Origin: Streptomyces sp. NRRL S-340
GTDB taxonomy: Bacteria > Actinomycetota > Actinomycetes > Streptomycetales > Streptomycetaceae
NCBI RefSeq assembly: GCF_000720185.1
Contig: NZ_JOIY01000009.1
Span: forward strand, 1 to 64,000
Direction of reading: 5' to 3'
DNA: 64,000 nt
Of this stretch, positions 33,682-43,789 are shown one piece after another (position 1 is the first letter of the stretch; every line of letters starts with the position of its first letter). A model generated the notes under the pieces. It searched no databases, was not told the origin of the DNA, and saw only the letters and a list, made by a program, of their open reading frames with translations. The position numbers were made by a program, and so were the translations under genes.

Positions 33682-35153
33682 GCGGGCGGGTGATGCCCTG
33701 CAGCCCCAGGGAGATCGGTTCGCTGTTCCTGTTCGAGAAGCTGTCGGACGAGCAGCTGGGCCGACTGTGCAGCGACGGCCGGGTGGAGCGGTTCGAGCCG
33801 GGCCCGGTGTACACGGAGGGTGATCCGGCCACCTGCTTCTACGTGATGATCGAGGGCACGGTGGTGCTCTCGCGCCGGGTCGGGGACGACGACGTGGAGG
33901 TCGCCCGCACCTCGCAGCGCGGGGTGTACGCGGGCGCGATGCAGGCGTACATCGGTGACCGGGTGCGGCAGGTGTACACCAACTCGATGCGTGTCACGGA
34001 GCCGACGCGGTTCTTCGTGCTGCCCGCGGACACGTTCGCGAGCATCATGCAGGAGTGGTTCCCGATGGCGGTGCACCTCCTGGAGGGGCTGTTCTTCGGT
34101 TCGAAGAACACCCAGGCGGCCATCGGCCAGCGGGAGCGGCTGCTGGCGCTCGGCTCGTTGTCCGCCGGGCTGACGCACGAGCTGAACAACCCGGCGGCGG
34201 CGGCCGTGCGGGCGACGGAGACGCTGCGCGAGCGGGTGGCGAAGATGCGCCACAAGCTGGCGGTCGTCGCCGAGGGTCCTTTCACCCGGGAGCAGTTGGC
34301 GGACCTCATCGACATCCAGGAGCGGACGGCCGAGCAGGTGGGCAAGGCCGTGGCGCTCAGCCCGCTGGAGGCCGCCGACCGGGAGGACGCGCTCACCGAC
34401 TGGCTGGACGACCACGGCGTGCGCAACGGCTGGCAGCTCGCGCCCACGTTCGTGCAGGCGGGGCTGGACGTCGACTGGCTGGAGCAGGTGGCGGCGGCGG
34501 TCGGCGAGGACATCCTGCCGGGGGCGGTGGGGTGGCTCAACTACACGGTGGAGACCGAGCTGCTGATGGACGAGATCGCGGACTCCACCGCCCGCGTCTC
34601 CCGGCTCGTCGACGCCGCCAAGCAGTACTCGCAGCTGGACCGGGCGCCGTACCAGATCGCCGACGTGCACGAACTCCTCGACAGCACGCTGCTGATGCTG
34701 TCGGGCAAGAGGGGGCCGCAGATCAAGGTCGTCAAGGACTACGACCGGACGCTGCCGCGGATCCCGGCCTATCCCGCCGAACTGAACCAGGTGTGGACCA
34801 ACCTGATCGACAACGCCGTCTCGGCCATGGACGGCGCGGGCGGCGAGGGCACGCTCACCGTGCGGACGGCGCTGCACGGCGACCGGCTGCTGGTGGAGTT
34901 CCGCGACACCGGGCCGGGGGTGCCGCCGGAGATCCGCGGCCGCATCTTCGACCCGTTCTTCACCACCAAGCCCGTCGGCCAGGGCACCGGCCTCGGGCTG
35001 GACATCTCCTGGCGGATCGTGGTCAACAAGCACCACGGCAGCCTCGCGGTGGAGTCGGTGCCGGGCGACACGCGCTTCCAGGTCCTGCTGCCGCTGACCG
35101 CCGCGGACGGCGACGGCACGGCGCCGGGTTCCCTCCCCGAGGAGAAGGCATGA
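33678..35153 (+). CDS. Soluble histidine kinase with N-terminal cyclic-nucleotide-fold domain
   Basis: A 491-residue protein with no membrane helix. Residues 10-140 form a cNMP-type beta barrel (FEPGPVYTEGDPATCFYVMI), with a degenerate phosphate-binding cassette. The H box is GSLSAGLTHELNNPAAAAVR (His near 166). A long helical region follows, then an HATPase: QVWTNLIDNAVSAMDG (N box), DTGPGVPPEIRGRIFDPFF, GQGTGLGLDISW. The start overlaps the stop of the receiver-flavoenzyme gene, and its own stop overlaps the UBP zinc-finger gene. The likely phosphotransfer target is the receiver on the flavoenzyme, which would make a redox enzyme the output of a two-component system. Confidence 0.88.
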   Translation: MSGRVMPCSPREIGSLFLFEKLSDEQLGRLCSDGRVERFEPGPVYTEGDPATCFYVMIEGTVVLSRRVGDDDVEVARTSQRGVYAGAMQAYIGDRVRQVYTNSMRVTEPTRFFVLPADTFASIMQEWFPMAVHLLEGLFFGSKNTQAAIGQRERLLALGSLSAGLTHELNNPAAAAVRATETLRERVAKMRHKLAVVAEGPFTREQLADLIDIQERTAEQVGKAVALSPLEAADREDALTDWLDDHGVRNGWQLAPTFVQAGLDVDWLEQVAAAVGEDILPGAVGWLNYTVETELLMDEIADSTARVSRLVDAAKQYSQLDRAPYQIADVHELLDSTLLMLSGKRGPQIKVVKDYDRTLPRIPAYPAELNQVWTNLIDNAVSAMDGAGGEGTLTVRTALHGDRLLVEFRDTGPGVPPEIRGRIFDPFFTTKPVGQGTGLGLDISWRIVVNKHHGSLAVESVPGDTRFQVLLPLTAADGDGTAPGSLPEEKA

Positions 35154-35512
35154 GCAGCGGCGGTTGTGAGGACACGTTCGTCGACCCGGCGGTACCGCCC
35201 AGCGGTGCGGGCTGCGCCGAGTGCGACGCGTCCGGCGGCTGGTGGTTCCACCTGCGGCGCTGTGCGCTGTGCGGGCACGTCGGCTGCTGCGACGACTCCC
35301 CCGGCAAGCACGCCGACGCCCATTACCGGGCCAGCGGGCATCCGGTGATCCGCAGCTACGAGCCGGGCGAGGAGTGGTTCTGGAACTTCGCGACCCAGGA
35401 GCTGTACGACTCCGGCCCGCGGCTCGCGCCCCCGCAGGCCCACCCGGACGACCAGCCGGTGCCGGGCCCGGCGGGCCGGGTCCCGCACGACTGGGCCCGG
35501 ACCCTGCGCTGA
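35150..35512 (+). CDS. UBP-type zinc-finger protein
   Basis: A 120-residue protein built around a ubiquitin-hydrolase-type zinc finger. Its ligands are spread through GCAECDASGGWWFHLRRCAL, CGHVGCCDDSPGKHADAH and ASGHPVIRSYEPGEEWFW. In eukaryotes this fold binds the free C-terminus of ubiquitin; in bacteria its ligand is unknown. ATG 35150 overlaps the kinase stop by ATGA, so it is translationally coupled and the third member of the redox-signalling operon. It has no catalytic domain and may be an adaptor for the kinase or flavoenzyme. Confidence 0.85.
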   Translation: MSSGGCEDTFVDPAVPPSGAGCAECDASGGWWFHLRRCALCGHVGCCDDSPGKHADAHYRASGHPVIRSYEPGEEWFWNFATQELYDSGPRLAPPQAHPDDQPVPGPAGRVPHDWARTLR

Positions 35513-35544
35513 GCGGGGGCCTGACGGGGGTCTGACGGGAACGA

Positions 35545-35571
35545 GGATGCCCCGCCGGGGGCGGGGCATCC
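35545..35571. terminator. Strong bidirectional terminator
   Basis: GGATGCCCCGCC, a 3-base loop, and GGCGGGGCATCC form a perfect 12-bp stem between converging genes. It ends the receiver-flavoenzyme operon and the M4 peptidase gene. Confidence 0.75.
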
Positions 35572-35592
35572 AGGTCACGGTCCGGTGGTCCG

Positions 35593-37392
35593 TCAGGGAC
35601 GGGCCGCCGGGGTGTTGGCGGCGGTGACGTTGACCGCCGCCCAGGCCGTGTCCACCGTGCGGTACTCGGTGCTGGCCGCTCCGTAGAGGTCCTTGGCCGC
35701 CTGCAGCGTCGCGACACGCGCGTCGTGGAAGTCGGTCGTGGACACCATGTAGCGGGTCAGCGCCCGGTAGAAGATCGCGGTGGCCTTGGCCCGGCCGATG
35801 CCCTGCACCGACAGTCCGCCGTAGGTCGGCGAGTCGTAGGCGACACCGCCGATCGTCTTGCGGCCGCTGCCCTCGGCGAGCAGGTAGTACGCGTGCGAGG
35901 AGACACCGGAACCGGCGTGCACCTCGGTGTAGTACACCTGTGGCGACCAGTAGTCGATCGCGCCTTCGAGCTGGTCGAGGGAGGGGTGGTCGAGCCGGCG
36001 CAGGAACTTCTGCGCGAGGCCCAGCTTCTCGCCGAGGAGGTAGTTCGGCGGGTTCTTCGGGTTGTTGGCGAAGAACTCGACGCTGGAGCCGAAGATGTCG
36101 GCGAGCGACTCGTTCAGCGACCCGGGTTCGCCGTACTGGTTGCCGGCGGCGTCCACGCGGGTGGGCTCCAGCCGGGCGGTGGAGTCCACCACGCCGTGGG
36201 TCAGTTCGTGGCCGGTGACGTCGAGGGCGACGAGCGGCTTCTTGAACATGTCGCCGTCGCCGTCGCCGTACAGCATGCAGTCGCACGTCGGGTCCCAGAA
36301 CGCGTTCGCGATCCCGTTGCCGAAGTGCACCATGGCCTTGGCGCCCTTGGAGTTGTTCTCGATGCCCTTGCGCCCGAAGGTCTTCTTGTAGAAGTCCAGC
36401 GTCTTGCTGATGCCGTACTGGGCGTCGACGGCGGCGGTGACGCGGTTGGAGACGCTGCCGTTGCCCCACCTGTTGTTCGTGCTGGTGATCTTCGCGCCGC
36501 GCGCGAAGTTCTCCTGCAGCTGGTTCCTGGCGTCGCGGGTCTCGGTGCCGTAGCGCGTGGGGTCGGTCAGCACGAAGCCGGTCCGGGCCGTCTGCGTGGT
36601 GGTCAGGGAGACCGGGCCCACGAACAGGGACGCGCCGCTGCCCGCGGTGGTGCGCGGGTAGCGCCCGGAGGAGGCGGAGGTGCCGCTGATCGTGCCGAGC
36701 GAGCCGGCCGGCGGGACGCTTCCCCGCGACGGCAGGGTTCCGCCCTGGCGGCTGAGGGTGGCGCGCAGCTTCGGTGACAGGAACTCGTCGCTGTCGGGTG
36801 TGTTGCTGCGCACCTTGCCGGTGACGGCGTCGACGACGACCGTCCGGGAGCGGGCTCCCTCGGTGGTGGCGCTGCCGGTGACCCGCACCTGGTAGGCGAG
36901 CGCCGAGGCGCCGCCGCGGGCGTCCACCACGAGCTGGGCGGTGCCCGCGTCGCCCTCGGCCACGGCGGCGGCCTTGGCGGCGGCCTGCGCGGGCGTCACC
37001 TCGGCCCGCGTGGTGGCGGGCCTGACGGTCCGGTCGGCGGCCCGGGTGACGCCGGTGTACGCGAGCTTGCGGTCGAGGTGGACGACGAGGTCGGCACCGA
37101 GCACCGGCATGCCCTGGTGGGTGCGGATGAACCGGACGTGACGGGCGCCCTCGGGGTCGGCCATCACGTCCTGGGCGCGCAGTTCGTCCCCCGGGACGAC
37201 GCCGGTCGCCGACGCGTGGGCGAAGGCGGCGGCGCGGGCGGCATCCACCACCGAGGCGGTGGAGGTGCGGACGGCCGACACCGTGCGGGCCGGCCCCTTG
37301 GCGGGGGCGGCCAGTGCCGGGCCGGCCAGGCCCGTGGCGGCCGTCGTCGCGGCGACGACGACCGCCACGTTGCGTATGTGGGGTCTGTGCAC
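35593..37392 (-). CDS. Secreted M4-family (thermolysin-like) neutral metallopeptidase
   Basis: A 599-residue preproenzyme. The signal peptide is RNVAVVVAATTAATGLAGPA; an FTP/PepSY propeptide follows to about residue 250 (GMPVLGADLVVHLDRKLAYT). The zinc site is VTGHELTHGVVDS with the third ligand in LNESLADIFGSSVE, and the catalytic histidine is in HAGSGVSSHAYYLLAE. The calcium-site-like string CDCMLYGDGDGDMFKK lies just before HELTH. GTG 37392 has AAGGAA nine bases upstream. A 14-bp-armed palindrome at 37448-37465 lies in the leader and may be an operator. It probably degrades extracellular protein during growth or development. Confidence 0.92.
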   Translation of the reverse strand: MHRPHIRNVAVVVAATTAATGLAGPALAAPAKGPARTVSAVRTSTASVVDAARAAAFAHASATGVVPGDELRAQDVMADPEGARHVRFIRTHQGMPVLGADLVVHLDRKLAYTGVTRAADRTVRPATTRAEVTPAQAAAKAAAVAEGDAGTAQLVVDARGGASALAYQVRVTGSATTEGARSRTVVVDAVTGKVRSNTPDSDEFLSPKLRATLSRQGGTLPSRGSVPPAGSLGTISGTSASSGRYPRTTAGSGASLFVGPVSLTTTQTARTGFVLTDPTRYGTETRDARNQLQENFARGAKITSTNNRWGNGSVSNRVTAAVDAQYGISKTLDFYKKTFGRKGIENNSKGAKAMVHFGNGIANAFWDPTCDCMLYGDGDGDMFKKPLVALDVTGHELTHGVVDSTARLEPTRVDAAGNQYGEPGSLNESLADIFGSSVEFFANNPKNPPNYLLGEKLGLAQKFLRRLDHPSLDQLEGAIDYWSPQVYYTEVHAGSGVSSHAYYLLAEGSGRKTIGGVAYDSPTYGGLSVQGIGRAKATAIFYRALTRYMVSTTDFHDARVATLQAAKDLYGAASTEYRTVDTAWAAVNVTAANTPAARP

Positions 37393-37447
37393 TCTTGAGG
37401 GTTCCTTCGTTGGTGAAGGCGGCCGGGATCGCCAACCGCCCCTACGC

Positions 37448-37465
37448 ATGACGCGGTTGCGTCAT
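37448..37465. promoter_or_regulatory. Inverted repeat ATGACGC-GGTT-GCGTCAT
   Basis: Perfect 7-bp arms lie about 55 bases upstream of the M4 peptidase start. It is a plausible operator. The remaining 37466-37717 gap between the divergent M4 and serine hydrolase genes is AT-richer and probably holds both promoters, but no clear -10/-35 pair could be fixed. Confidence 0.5.
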
Positions 37466-37669
37466 GAGGGCTGGTCGGGCCCCGGAAAGAAACCCTTGTG
37501 GGCAGGACATGCACATGTAAAGCACGAATGATCCATTCCGTGCCGTCCAGGGCAATCCTTTGCCAATTCAGTCCCGCGCGGTGATCAAGGAGTGATCGGC
37601 GAGTGACCAACTGTGTGTCGTTCCTGGAGATGTGACGCGGTACGAGATGGTTGCGTTGCCCGGATGTGA

Positions 37670-38971
<1,302 letters not shown>

Positions 38972-39022
38972 GTCCGCCCGCCGATCTTGGCGGAACGACC
39001 ACCTCCGGGCCAGGATGCCTCC

Positions 39023-39700
39023 ATGAAGGGTGATCTCTTTTCCAGTGAGCACGTGGTGCGGCCCGCGACCGCACCGGGCATGTACGTCGAGAACGCCAAG
39101 TGCGTCCGCTACGTGGTGAACGGCGAGATGCTGGCACGCCAGGGCGCCATGGTGGCCTGGCGCGGCAGCCTCCAGTTCGAGCGCAAGGGCCAGGGCGTGG
39201 GCGGCATGCTCAAGCGCGCGGTCACCGGGGAGGGTCTGGCGCTGATGTCGGTGCGCGGACAGGGCGAGGCCTGGTTCGCGCACGAGGCGCAGAACTGCTT
39301 CATCGTCCAGATCGACCCCGGCGACGAGTTCACCGTCAACGGGCGCAACGTGCTGTGTTTCGACCCCTCGCTGTCGTACGAGATCAAGACGGTGAAGGGG
39401 TCGGGCATCGCCGGGGGCGGGCTGTTCAACAGCGTGTTCACCGGCCAGGGCCGGCTGGGCCTGGCGTGCGAGGGCAACCCGCTCGTCATACCCGTCACAC
39501 CCCAGCAGCCGGTCTACGTCGACACGGACGCCGTGGTCGGCTGGACCGCCCGCCTGCACACCTCGCTGCACCGCTCGCAGTCCATCGGGTCGATGCTGCG
39601 CGGCGGCTCGGGTGAGGCCGTGCAGCTGATGCTCCAGGGCGAGGGCCACGTCATCGTCCGCCCCAGCGAGGCGACCCCGCAGAAGGCCCAGCAGCACTGA
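39023..39700 (+). CDS. AIM24-family protein
   Basis: A 225-residue beta-rich protein of the AIM24/TIGR00266 family (YVENAKCVRYVVNGEMLARQ, GSGIAGGGLFNSVFTGQGRL and LACEGNPLVIPVTPQQPVYV). The fold is a three-sheet prism. Mitochondrial AIM24 helps inner-membrane organisation; the bacterial role is unclear. There is no signal peptide or membrane helix. ATG 39023 starts MKGDLFSSEHVVRP, with CAGGATG upstream. It follows the serine hydrolase by 51 bases in the same direction, so they may share a transcript. Confidence 0.85.
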   Translation: MKGDLFSSEHVVRPATAPGMYVENAKCVRYVVNGEMLARQGAMVAWRGSLQFERKGQGVGGMLKRAVTGEGLALMSVRGQGEAWFAHEAQNCFIVQIDPGDEFTVNGRNVLCFDPSLSYEIKTVKGSGIAGGGLFNSVFTGQGRLGLACEGNPLVIPVTPQQPVYVDTDAVVGWTARLHTSLHRSQSIGSMLRGGSGEAVQLMLQGEGHVIVRPSEATPQKAQQH

Positions 39701-39823
39701 GCGGCCGGCCGCCCGCGGGTGCCGGCAGCACCGGACCACCGGGCACCGGTTGACCCGGGGTGTCCGCCCGGGTGAGGGTCGGGGTGGCGCGGATCCCCGC
39801 CCGCGCCGGAAGGACGGACCGCC

Positions 39824-40783
39824 TTGATCGGCATCACACAGATCGAAACCGCGGCCGAGCGGATCACCGGTCACGTCGTGCGCACTCCGACCGTGCCGAG
39901 CCCGGGCCTGTCCGCACTGCTCGGTGCCCCGGTGACCGCGAAGCTGGAGCTGCTGCAGCGCACCGGTTCCTTCAAGGCGCGCGGCGCGACGGCGAAGCTG
40001 CTCTCGCTCGGCGAGGCCGAGCGGGCGGCGGGCGTGGTCGCCGTGAGCGGCGGCAACCACGGGATCGCACTCGCGGTGATGGCCGCCGCCCTCCATGTGA
40101 AGGCCACCGTGGTCATGCCGCGCTCGGCACCGGCCCGCTCGCTGCGCACAGCGGAGGAGGCCGGAGCCTCGCTGCGGCTGACCGACGGCATGGACGAGGC
40201 GTTCGCGACGGCGGCGCGGCTGCGGGACGAGGGGCTCACCCTCGTCCACCCCTTCGACGACCCGGTCGTCATCGCCGGCCAGGGCACGGTGGGGCTGGAG
40301 TTCGCCGAGGACGCCGGTCCGCTCACGGACGTGCTCGTCAGCGTCGGTGGCGGCGGGCTGATCGCGGGCGTCGCCGCGGCGCTGCGCGCGCTCCGCCCCG
40401 GTGTACGGATCTGGGGTGTGGAGACCGAGGGCGCCGAGGCCATGTCGCGGGCACTGGCGGCGGGCGGCCCGGTGCCGGTCCCCCTCTCCTCGGTCGTCAC
40501 GACGCTGAGCGCCCCCACGGTGTCGCAGCTGACGTACGAGCACGCCCGGGCCCTGGTCGAAGAGGTGCTCGTGGTGCCGGACCGGGCGGCCGTCCAGGGT
40601 GTGCTCGACCTCGCCGAGCACGCCAAGGTGTGGACGGAGCCCGCCGCGGGCTGTCTGCTGCCGGCCGCCCGGCAGGTGCTGGACCGGGTCGGCCCCGGCG
40701 CCCGGCTGGGGCTCGTCGTGTGCGGCGGCAACGCGGCGCTCACCGACGTCCTGGACTGGGCGCGGCGGTTCGGGCTGCGCTGA
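39824..40783 (+). CDS. PLP-dependent threonine/serine dehydratase-like enzyme
   Basis: A 319-residue fold type II PLP enzyme. The Schiff-base lysine is in QRTGSFKARGATAKLLSL, the phosphate and substrate loop is VAVSGGNHGIALAV, the glycine-rich loop is VSVGGGGLIAGVAAAL, and the pyridine-contacting site is LVVCGGNAAL. It should deaminate threonine or serine to the 2-oxoacid. No ACT regulatory domain is present, so it is a catabolic-type, not biosynthetic, enzyme. The start is TTG 39824 with GGAAGGA upstream. Its stop lies five bases from a long inverted-repeat element. Confidence 0.87.
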   Translation: MIGITQIETAAERITGHVVRTPTVPSPGLSALLGAPVTAKLELLQRTGSFKARGATAKLLSLGEAERAAGVVAVSGGNHGIALAVMAAALHVKATVVMPRSAPARSLRTAEEAGASLRLTDGMDEAFATAARLRDEGLTLVHPFDDPVVIAGQGTVGLEFAEDAGPLTDVLVSVGGGGLIAGVAAALRALRPGVRIWGVETEGAEAMSRALAAGGPVPVPLSSVVTTLSAPTVSQLTYEHARALVEEVLVVPDRAAVQGVLDLAEHAKVWTEPAAGCLLPAARQVLDRVGPGARLGLVVCGGNAALTDVLDWARRFGLR

Positions 40784-40788
40784 GGTCC

Positions 40789-40941
40789 GCGGACAGAAGG
40801 GGCGCCCGGCCCACGACGCCCGGCACGCACGCTCGCGGCGTTGCCGAAAGGCCCTGGCAGCTCCGCTGCAGGGACCTCCCGGCGCCCTTGCGGTCGCACG
40901 CGCCGGACGCCGCGAGCAGATCGGACTCCCCTTTTGTCCGC
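40789..40941. other. Highly structured intergenic element (nested inverted repeats)
   Basis: Outer arms GCGGACAGAAGGGG (40789-40802) and CCCCTTTTGTCCGC (40928-40941) match at 13 of 14 positions. Middle arms GCTCGCGGCGT (40831-40841) and ACGCCGCGAGC (40907-40917) match perfectly. An inner hairpin spans 40852-40873 (CCCTG-CAG with CTG-CAGGG). The whole would fold as one long branched stem of about 153 bases. It could be a structured RNA, a large terminator or a MITE-like remnant. No family is recognised. Confidence 0.6.
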
Positions 40942-40990
40942 AGCTCTGAGAGGGCCGTTTCCGGGGGCGCCGGCCGGGGACTCGGCCGTC

Positions 40991-41962
40991 ATGGTGCAAA
41001 TCGGATACACGATGATGACCGAGCAGGCCGGTCCGCGTGAGCTGGTGGACCACGTCGTACGGGCCGAGGAGGTCGGCTTCGACTTCTCGGTCATCTCGGA
41101 CCACTACTTCCCGTGGCTGCGTGCGCAGGGTCACGCACCGTACGCGTGGAGTGTGCTGGGGGCGGCGGCGCAGGCCACCTCTCGCATCCCGTTGATGACG
41201 TACGTGACCTGCCCGAGCTTCCGCTACCACCCGGCGGTCGTGGCGCAGAAGGCCGCGACGGTGCAGTTGCTGGCGCAGGGCAGGTTCCGGCTGGGACTCG
41301 GCTCGGGCGAGAACCTCAACGAGCATGTCGTGGGCGGCGGGTGGCCGTCGGTGGATGTGCGCCACGAGCGCCTGGAGGAGGCCGTCGAGATCATCCGGGC
41401 GCTGTTCGGGGGCGGCCACGTCACCCGGCACGGCGCCCACTTCGACGTGGAGTCGGCCCGGCTGTGGGACCTGCCCGACGAGCCGCCGCCGATCGGCATC
41501 GCGGTCTCCGGCGAGCAGTCCTGCCGGCTCGCCGGGCACCTCGCCGACCTCGTCATCGCCACCGAACCGAAGCCCGGACTGCTGGAGGCCTTCGACCGGC
41601 ACGGCGGCGAGGGCAAACCCCGGGTGGGCCAGTTGCCGGTGTGCTACGACACCGACCGGGACGCGGCGATCGGCCGTGCGCACGAGCAGTTCCGCTGGTT
41701 CGGCAGCGGCTGGAAGGTCAACTCCGAGCTGCCGCACCCGGACTCGTTCGAGGCGGCCACCCAGTTTGTCACCCCGCACGACGTCGCCGAGTCGATTCCC
41801 TGCGGCGACGACCCGGAGGCGTTCGTGGAGGCCGTACGCCCCTACGCCGAGGCCGGGTTCACGGAGGTCGCGCTGGTCCAGATCGGCGGTGAGGCGCAGG
41901 AGCCGTTCCTGGACTGGTCGGCGAAGAGCCTGCTGCCGGCCCTGCGGGACGCCTTCGGCTAG
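40991..41962 (+). CDS. LLM-class F420-dependent oxidoreductase
   Basis: A 323-residue luciferase-like TIM-barrel protein. The visible features are IGYTMMTEQAGPRELVDHVV, EEVGFDFSVISDHYFPWL, RIPLMTYVTCPSFRYHP and FRLGLGSGENLNEHVVGGG (the cofactor phosphate region), and PIGIAVSGEQSCRLAGHLAD. This set resembles F420-dependent glucose-6-phosphate-dehydrogenase-like and TIGR03557-type proteins of actinomycetes. The substrate is unknown. ATG 40991 is the first conserved start; upstream frame sequence falls in the structured intergenic element. Confidence 0.85.
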   Translation: MVQIGYTMMTEQAGPRELVDHVVRAEEVGFDFSVISDHYFPWLRAQGHAPYAWSVLGAAAQATSRIPLMTYVTCPSFRYHPAVVAQKAATVQLLAQGRFRLGLGSGENLNEHVVGGGWPSVDVRHERLEEAVEIIRALFGGGHVTRHGAHFDVESARLWDLPDEPPPIGIAVSGEQSCRLAGHLADLVIATEPKPGLLEAFDRHGGEGKPRVGQLPVCYDTDRDAAIGRAHEQFRWFGSGWKVNSELPHPDSFEAATQFVTPHDVAESIPCGDDPEAFVEAVRPYAEAGFTEVALVQIGGEAQEPFLDWSAKSLLPALRDAFG

Positions 41963-42007
41963 AACCTGCTCTCACCGGGACGCCGGCACGGCCCAAGCGG
42001 CCGGCGC

Positions 42008-42508
42008 TCACCGGGAGGTGTGGCGGCGCCTGGCCCACAGGGGCAGCACGAACCAGCACAGCAGGTACCAGGCGACGACCGGCGCGACCAGCCAGGGGAC
42101 GAAGCCGTCGTGCGTGGCCACTCTGAGGATCAGCAGCAGGGAGGCGGTCATGGTGGCCAGCAGCAGGATCAGCCCGACGAAGGTCATCCTGGACGCCCAG
42201 CGCACCGCCTGGGGTTTGACCCGGCGGCCGGAGACCAGGCGGTGCAGGGAGACGGGTCCGATCAGCGCGCCGGTCGCGGCGGCGCCCAGGACGACCGTCA
42301 CGATGTAGATGGTCCGGTCGGCGGGCGCGAGGGTCGCGTACTTGGGCTGGAAGACCACGGTGAGAAGGAAGCCGAAGAGGATCTGCACCCCCGTCTGGGC
42401 GACCCGCACCTCCTGGATCAGCTCGACCCACATGCGGTCGGCCCGCTCCTCCTCGGTCTCGTCACGCCCCCGGCGCCGCCGGTCCTCCGCCGCCCGCTCC
42501 GTCGCCAT
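42008..42508 (-). CDS. DUF6328 integral membrane protein
   Basis: A 166-residue protein with a charged N-terminus (AEDRRRRGRDETEEERADRM) and four membrane helices: VQILFGFLLTVVF, TIYIVTVVLGAAATGALIG, MTFVGLILLLATMTASLLLI and PWLVAPVVAWYLLCWFVLPL. It matches my memory of DUF6328, common in Streptomyces, with no known function. ATG 42508 is the first start with local support. It converges with the F420 enzyme gene; a weak CGCCGGC/GCCGGCG stem (41981-42006) lies between them. Confidence 0.78.
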   Translation of the reverse strand: MATERAAEDRRRRGRDETEEERADRMWVELIQEVRVAQTGVQILFGFLLTVVFQPKYATLAPADRTIYIVTVVLGAAATGALIGPVSLHRLVSGRRVKPQAVRWASRMTFVGLILLLATMTASLLLILRVATHDGFVPWLVAPVVAWYLLCWFVLPLWARRRHTSR

Positions 42509-42665
42509 CACTCCGCCTCTCCTGCCCCTGGCCCCGCCCCCGACGGGCCGGCCCTGTGCCTGGGCGTGTGCCCAGGGAGGCGGAAAACCTGCCGTGCGCG
42601 TCCGGCGGTCCGGGCGCGCACGGCAGGGCAGGCCCCCTCCGGGGGTCCACCGGCGGGCGGCGGTC

Positions 42666-43649
42666 CTACCAGCGGGCCTCCACCTGGTCCTTGATCCGCC
42701 GCTCGTAGAGGTCGCGGACGGCCGCCACGGTCTCCTCGGGCAGCGGCGGCAGCTTGCCGACGGCGGCGTTGGCGCGGGCCTGTTCCGGGGAGCGGGCGCC
42801 GGGGATGACGGTGGTGACACCGGGCTGCTGGATGATCCAGCGCAGGGCGAGCTGGGCCGGGGTGCAGCCCTCGGGGGCGAGCGCGGCGAACTCGGCGGCC
42901 GCCTCGACGCCCGTGGCGAAGTCCACGCCGGAGAAGGTCTCGCCCTGGTCGAACGACTCGCCGTGCCGGTTGTAGGTGCGGTGGTCGTTGGCGGGGAAGA
43001 CGGTGTCCTTGGTGTACTTGCCCGACAGCAGGCCGGAGGCCAGCGGGACGCGCGCGATGATGCCGACGCCCGCCTCCCGCGCGGCGGGCAGCACCTCGCG
43101 CAGCGGCTTCATGCGGAACGGGTTCAGGATGATCTGCACACTGGCCACGTTCGGCCGGGCGATGGCGGTCAGCGCCTCGGCGCAGGTCTCCACGCTGACG
43201 CCGTACGCGGCGATCCGCTCCTCCTCGACGAGGGTGTCGAGCGCGTCGAAGACCTCGTCGGAGGAGTACACGGGCGTGGGCGGGCAGTGCAGTTGCACCA
43301 GGTCGATGCGGTCGACGCCGAGGTTGCGGCGGGAGCGGTCGTTCCAGGCGCGGAAGTTGTCCAGGACATAGTTCTGGGGGATCTGCTCGACGCGCCGGCC
43401 CATCTTGGTCGCGACCAGGACGTGGAGGTCGGGGCGCCCGGCGAGGAAGGCGGCGATGGTCTGCTCGCTGCGCCCGTCGCCGTAGACGTCGGCGGTGTCG
43501 AAGAAGGTCACCCCCGCCTCGGCGGCGGCCTCCAGTACGGCGAGGGCTTCCTTGTCGTCGACGTCGCCCCAGTCGGCGCCCAGCTGCCAGGTGCCGAGGC
43601 CGACGACCGACGCGTGCTGGTGGGACCTGCCGAATTCACGTTCGTTCAT
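42666..43649 (-). CDS. Aldo/keto reductase
   Basis: A 327-residue NADPH-dependent oxidoreductase with an (alpha/beta)8 barrel. The catalytic set is FFDTADVYGDGRSE (Asp, Tyr), VLVATKMGRR (Lys) and DLVQLHCPP (His). The NADP-binding end is GVTTVIPGARSPEQARANAA. It reduces aldehydes or ketones; the true substrate is unknown. ATG 43649 starts MNEREFGRSHQHASVVGLG. It belongs to the same broad family as the gene at 57354 but a different subgroup. Confidence 0.9.
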   Translation of the reverse strand: MNEREFGRSHQHASVVGLGTWQLGADWGDVDDKEALAVLEAAAEAGVTFFDTADVYGDGRSEQTIAAFLAGRPDLHVLVATKMGRRVEQIPQNYVLDNFRAWNDRSRRNLGVDRIDLVQLHCPPTPVYSSDEVFDALDTLVEEERIAAYGVSVETCAEALTAIARPNVASVQIILNPFRMKPLREVLPAAREAGVGIIARVPLASGLLSGKYTKDTVFPANDHRTYNRHGESFDQGETFSGVDFATGVEAAAEFAALAPEGCTPAQLALRWIIQQPGVTTVIPGARSPEQARANAAVGKLPPLPEETVAAVRDLYERRIKDQVEARW

Positions 43650-43789
43650 GCCGTCAGTCTGTCACCCGCCGCCCGCCGGGACGGCGTTCGAGCGGCCCGC
43701 GCGGACGGACGGCGCCCCGGCGGGCCTGCGGCCCGGCGCGACCCCACCGGGCCCCGCGACCCGCCCGTGCCACGCCCCTGCCCGGCGGA

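Noticed and set aside
33663..37435. Very long minus-strand frames over the kinase and M4 region
   Set aside because: They are antisense to the cNMP-fold kinase gene or out of frame with the M4 peptidase, and show no domain.
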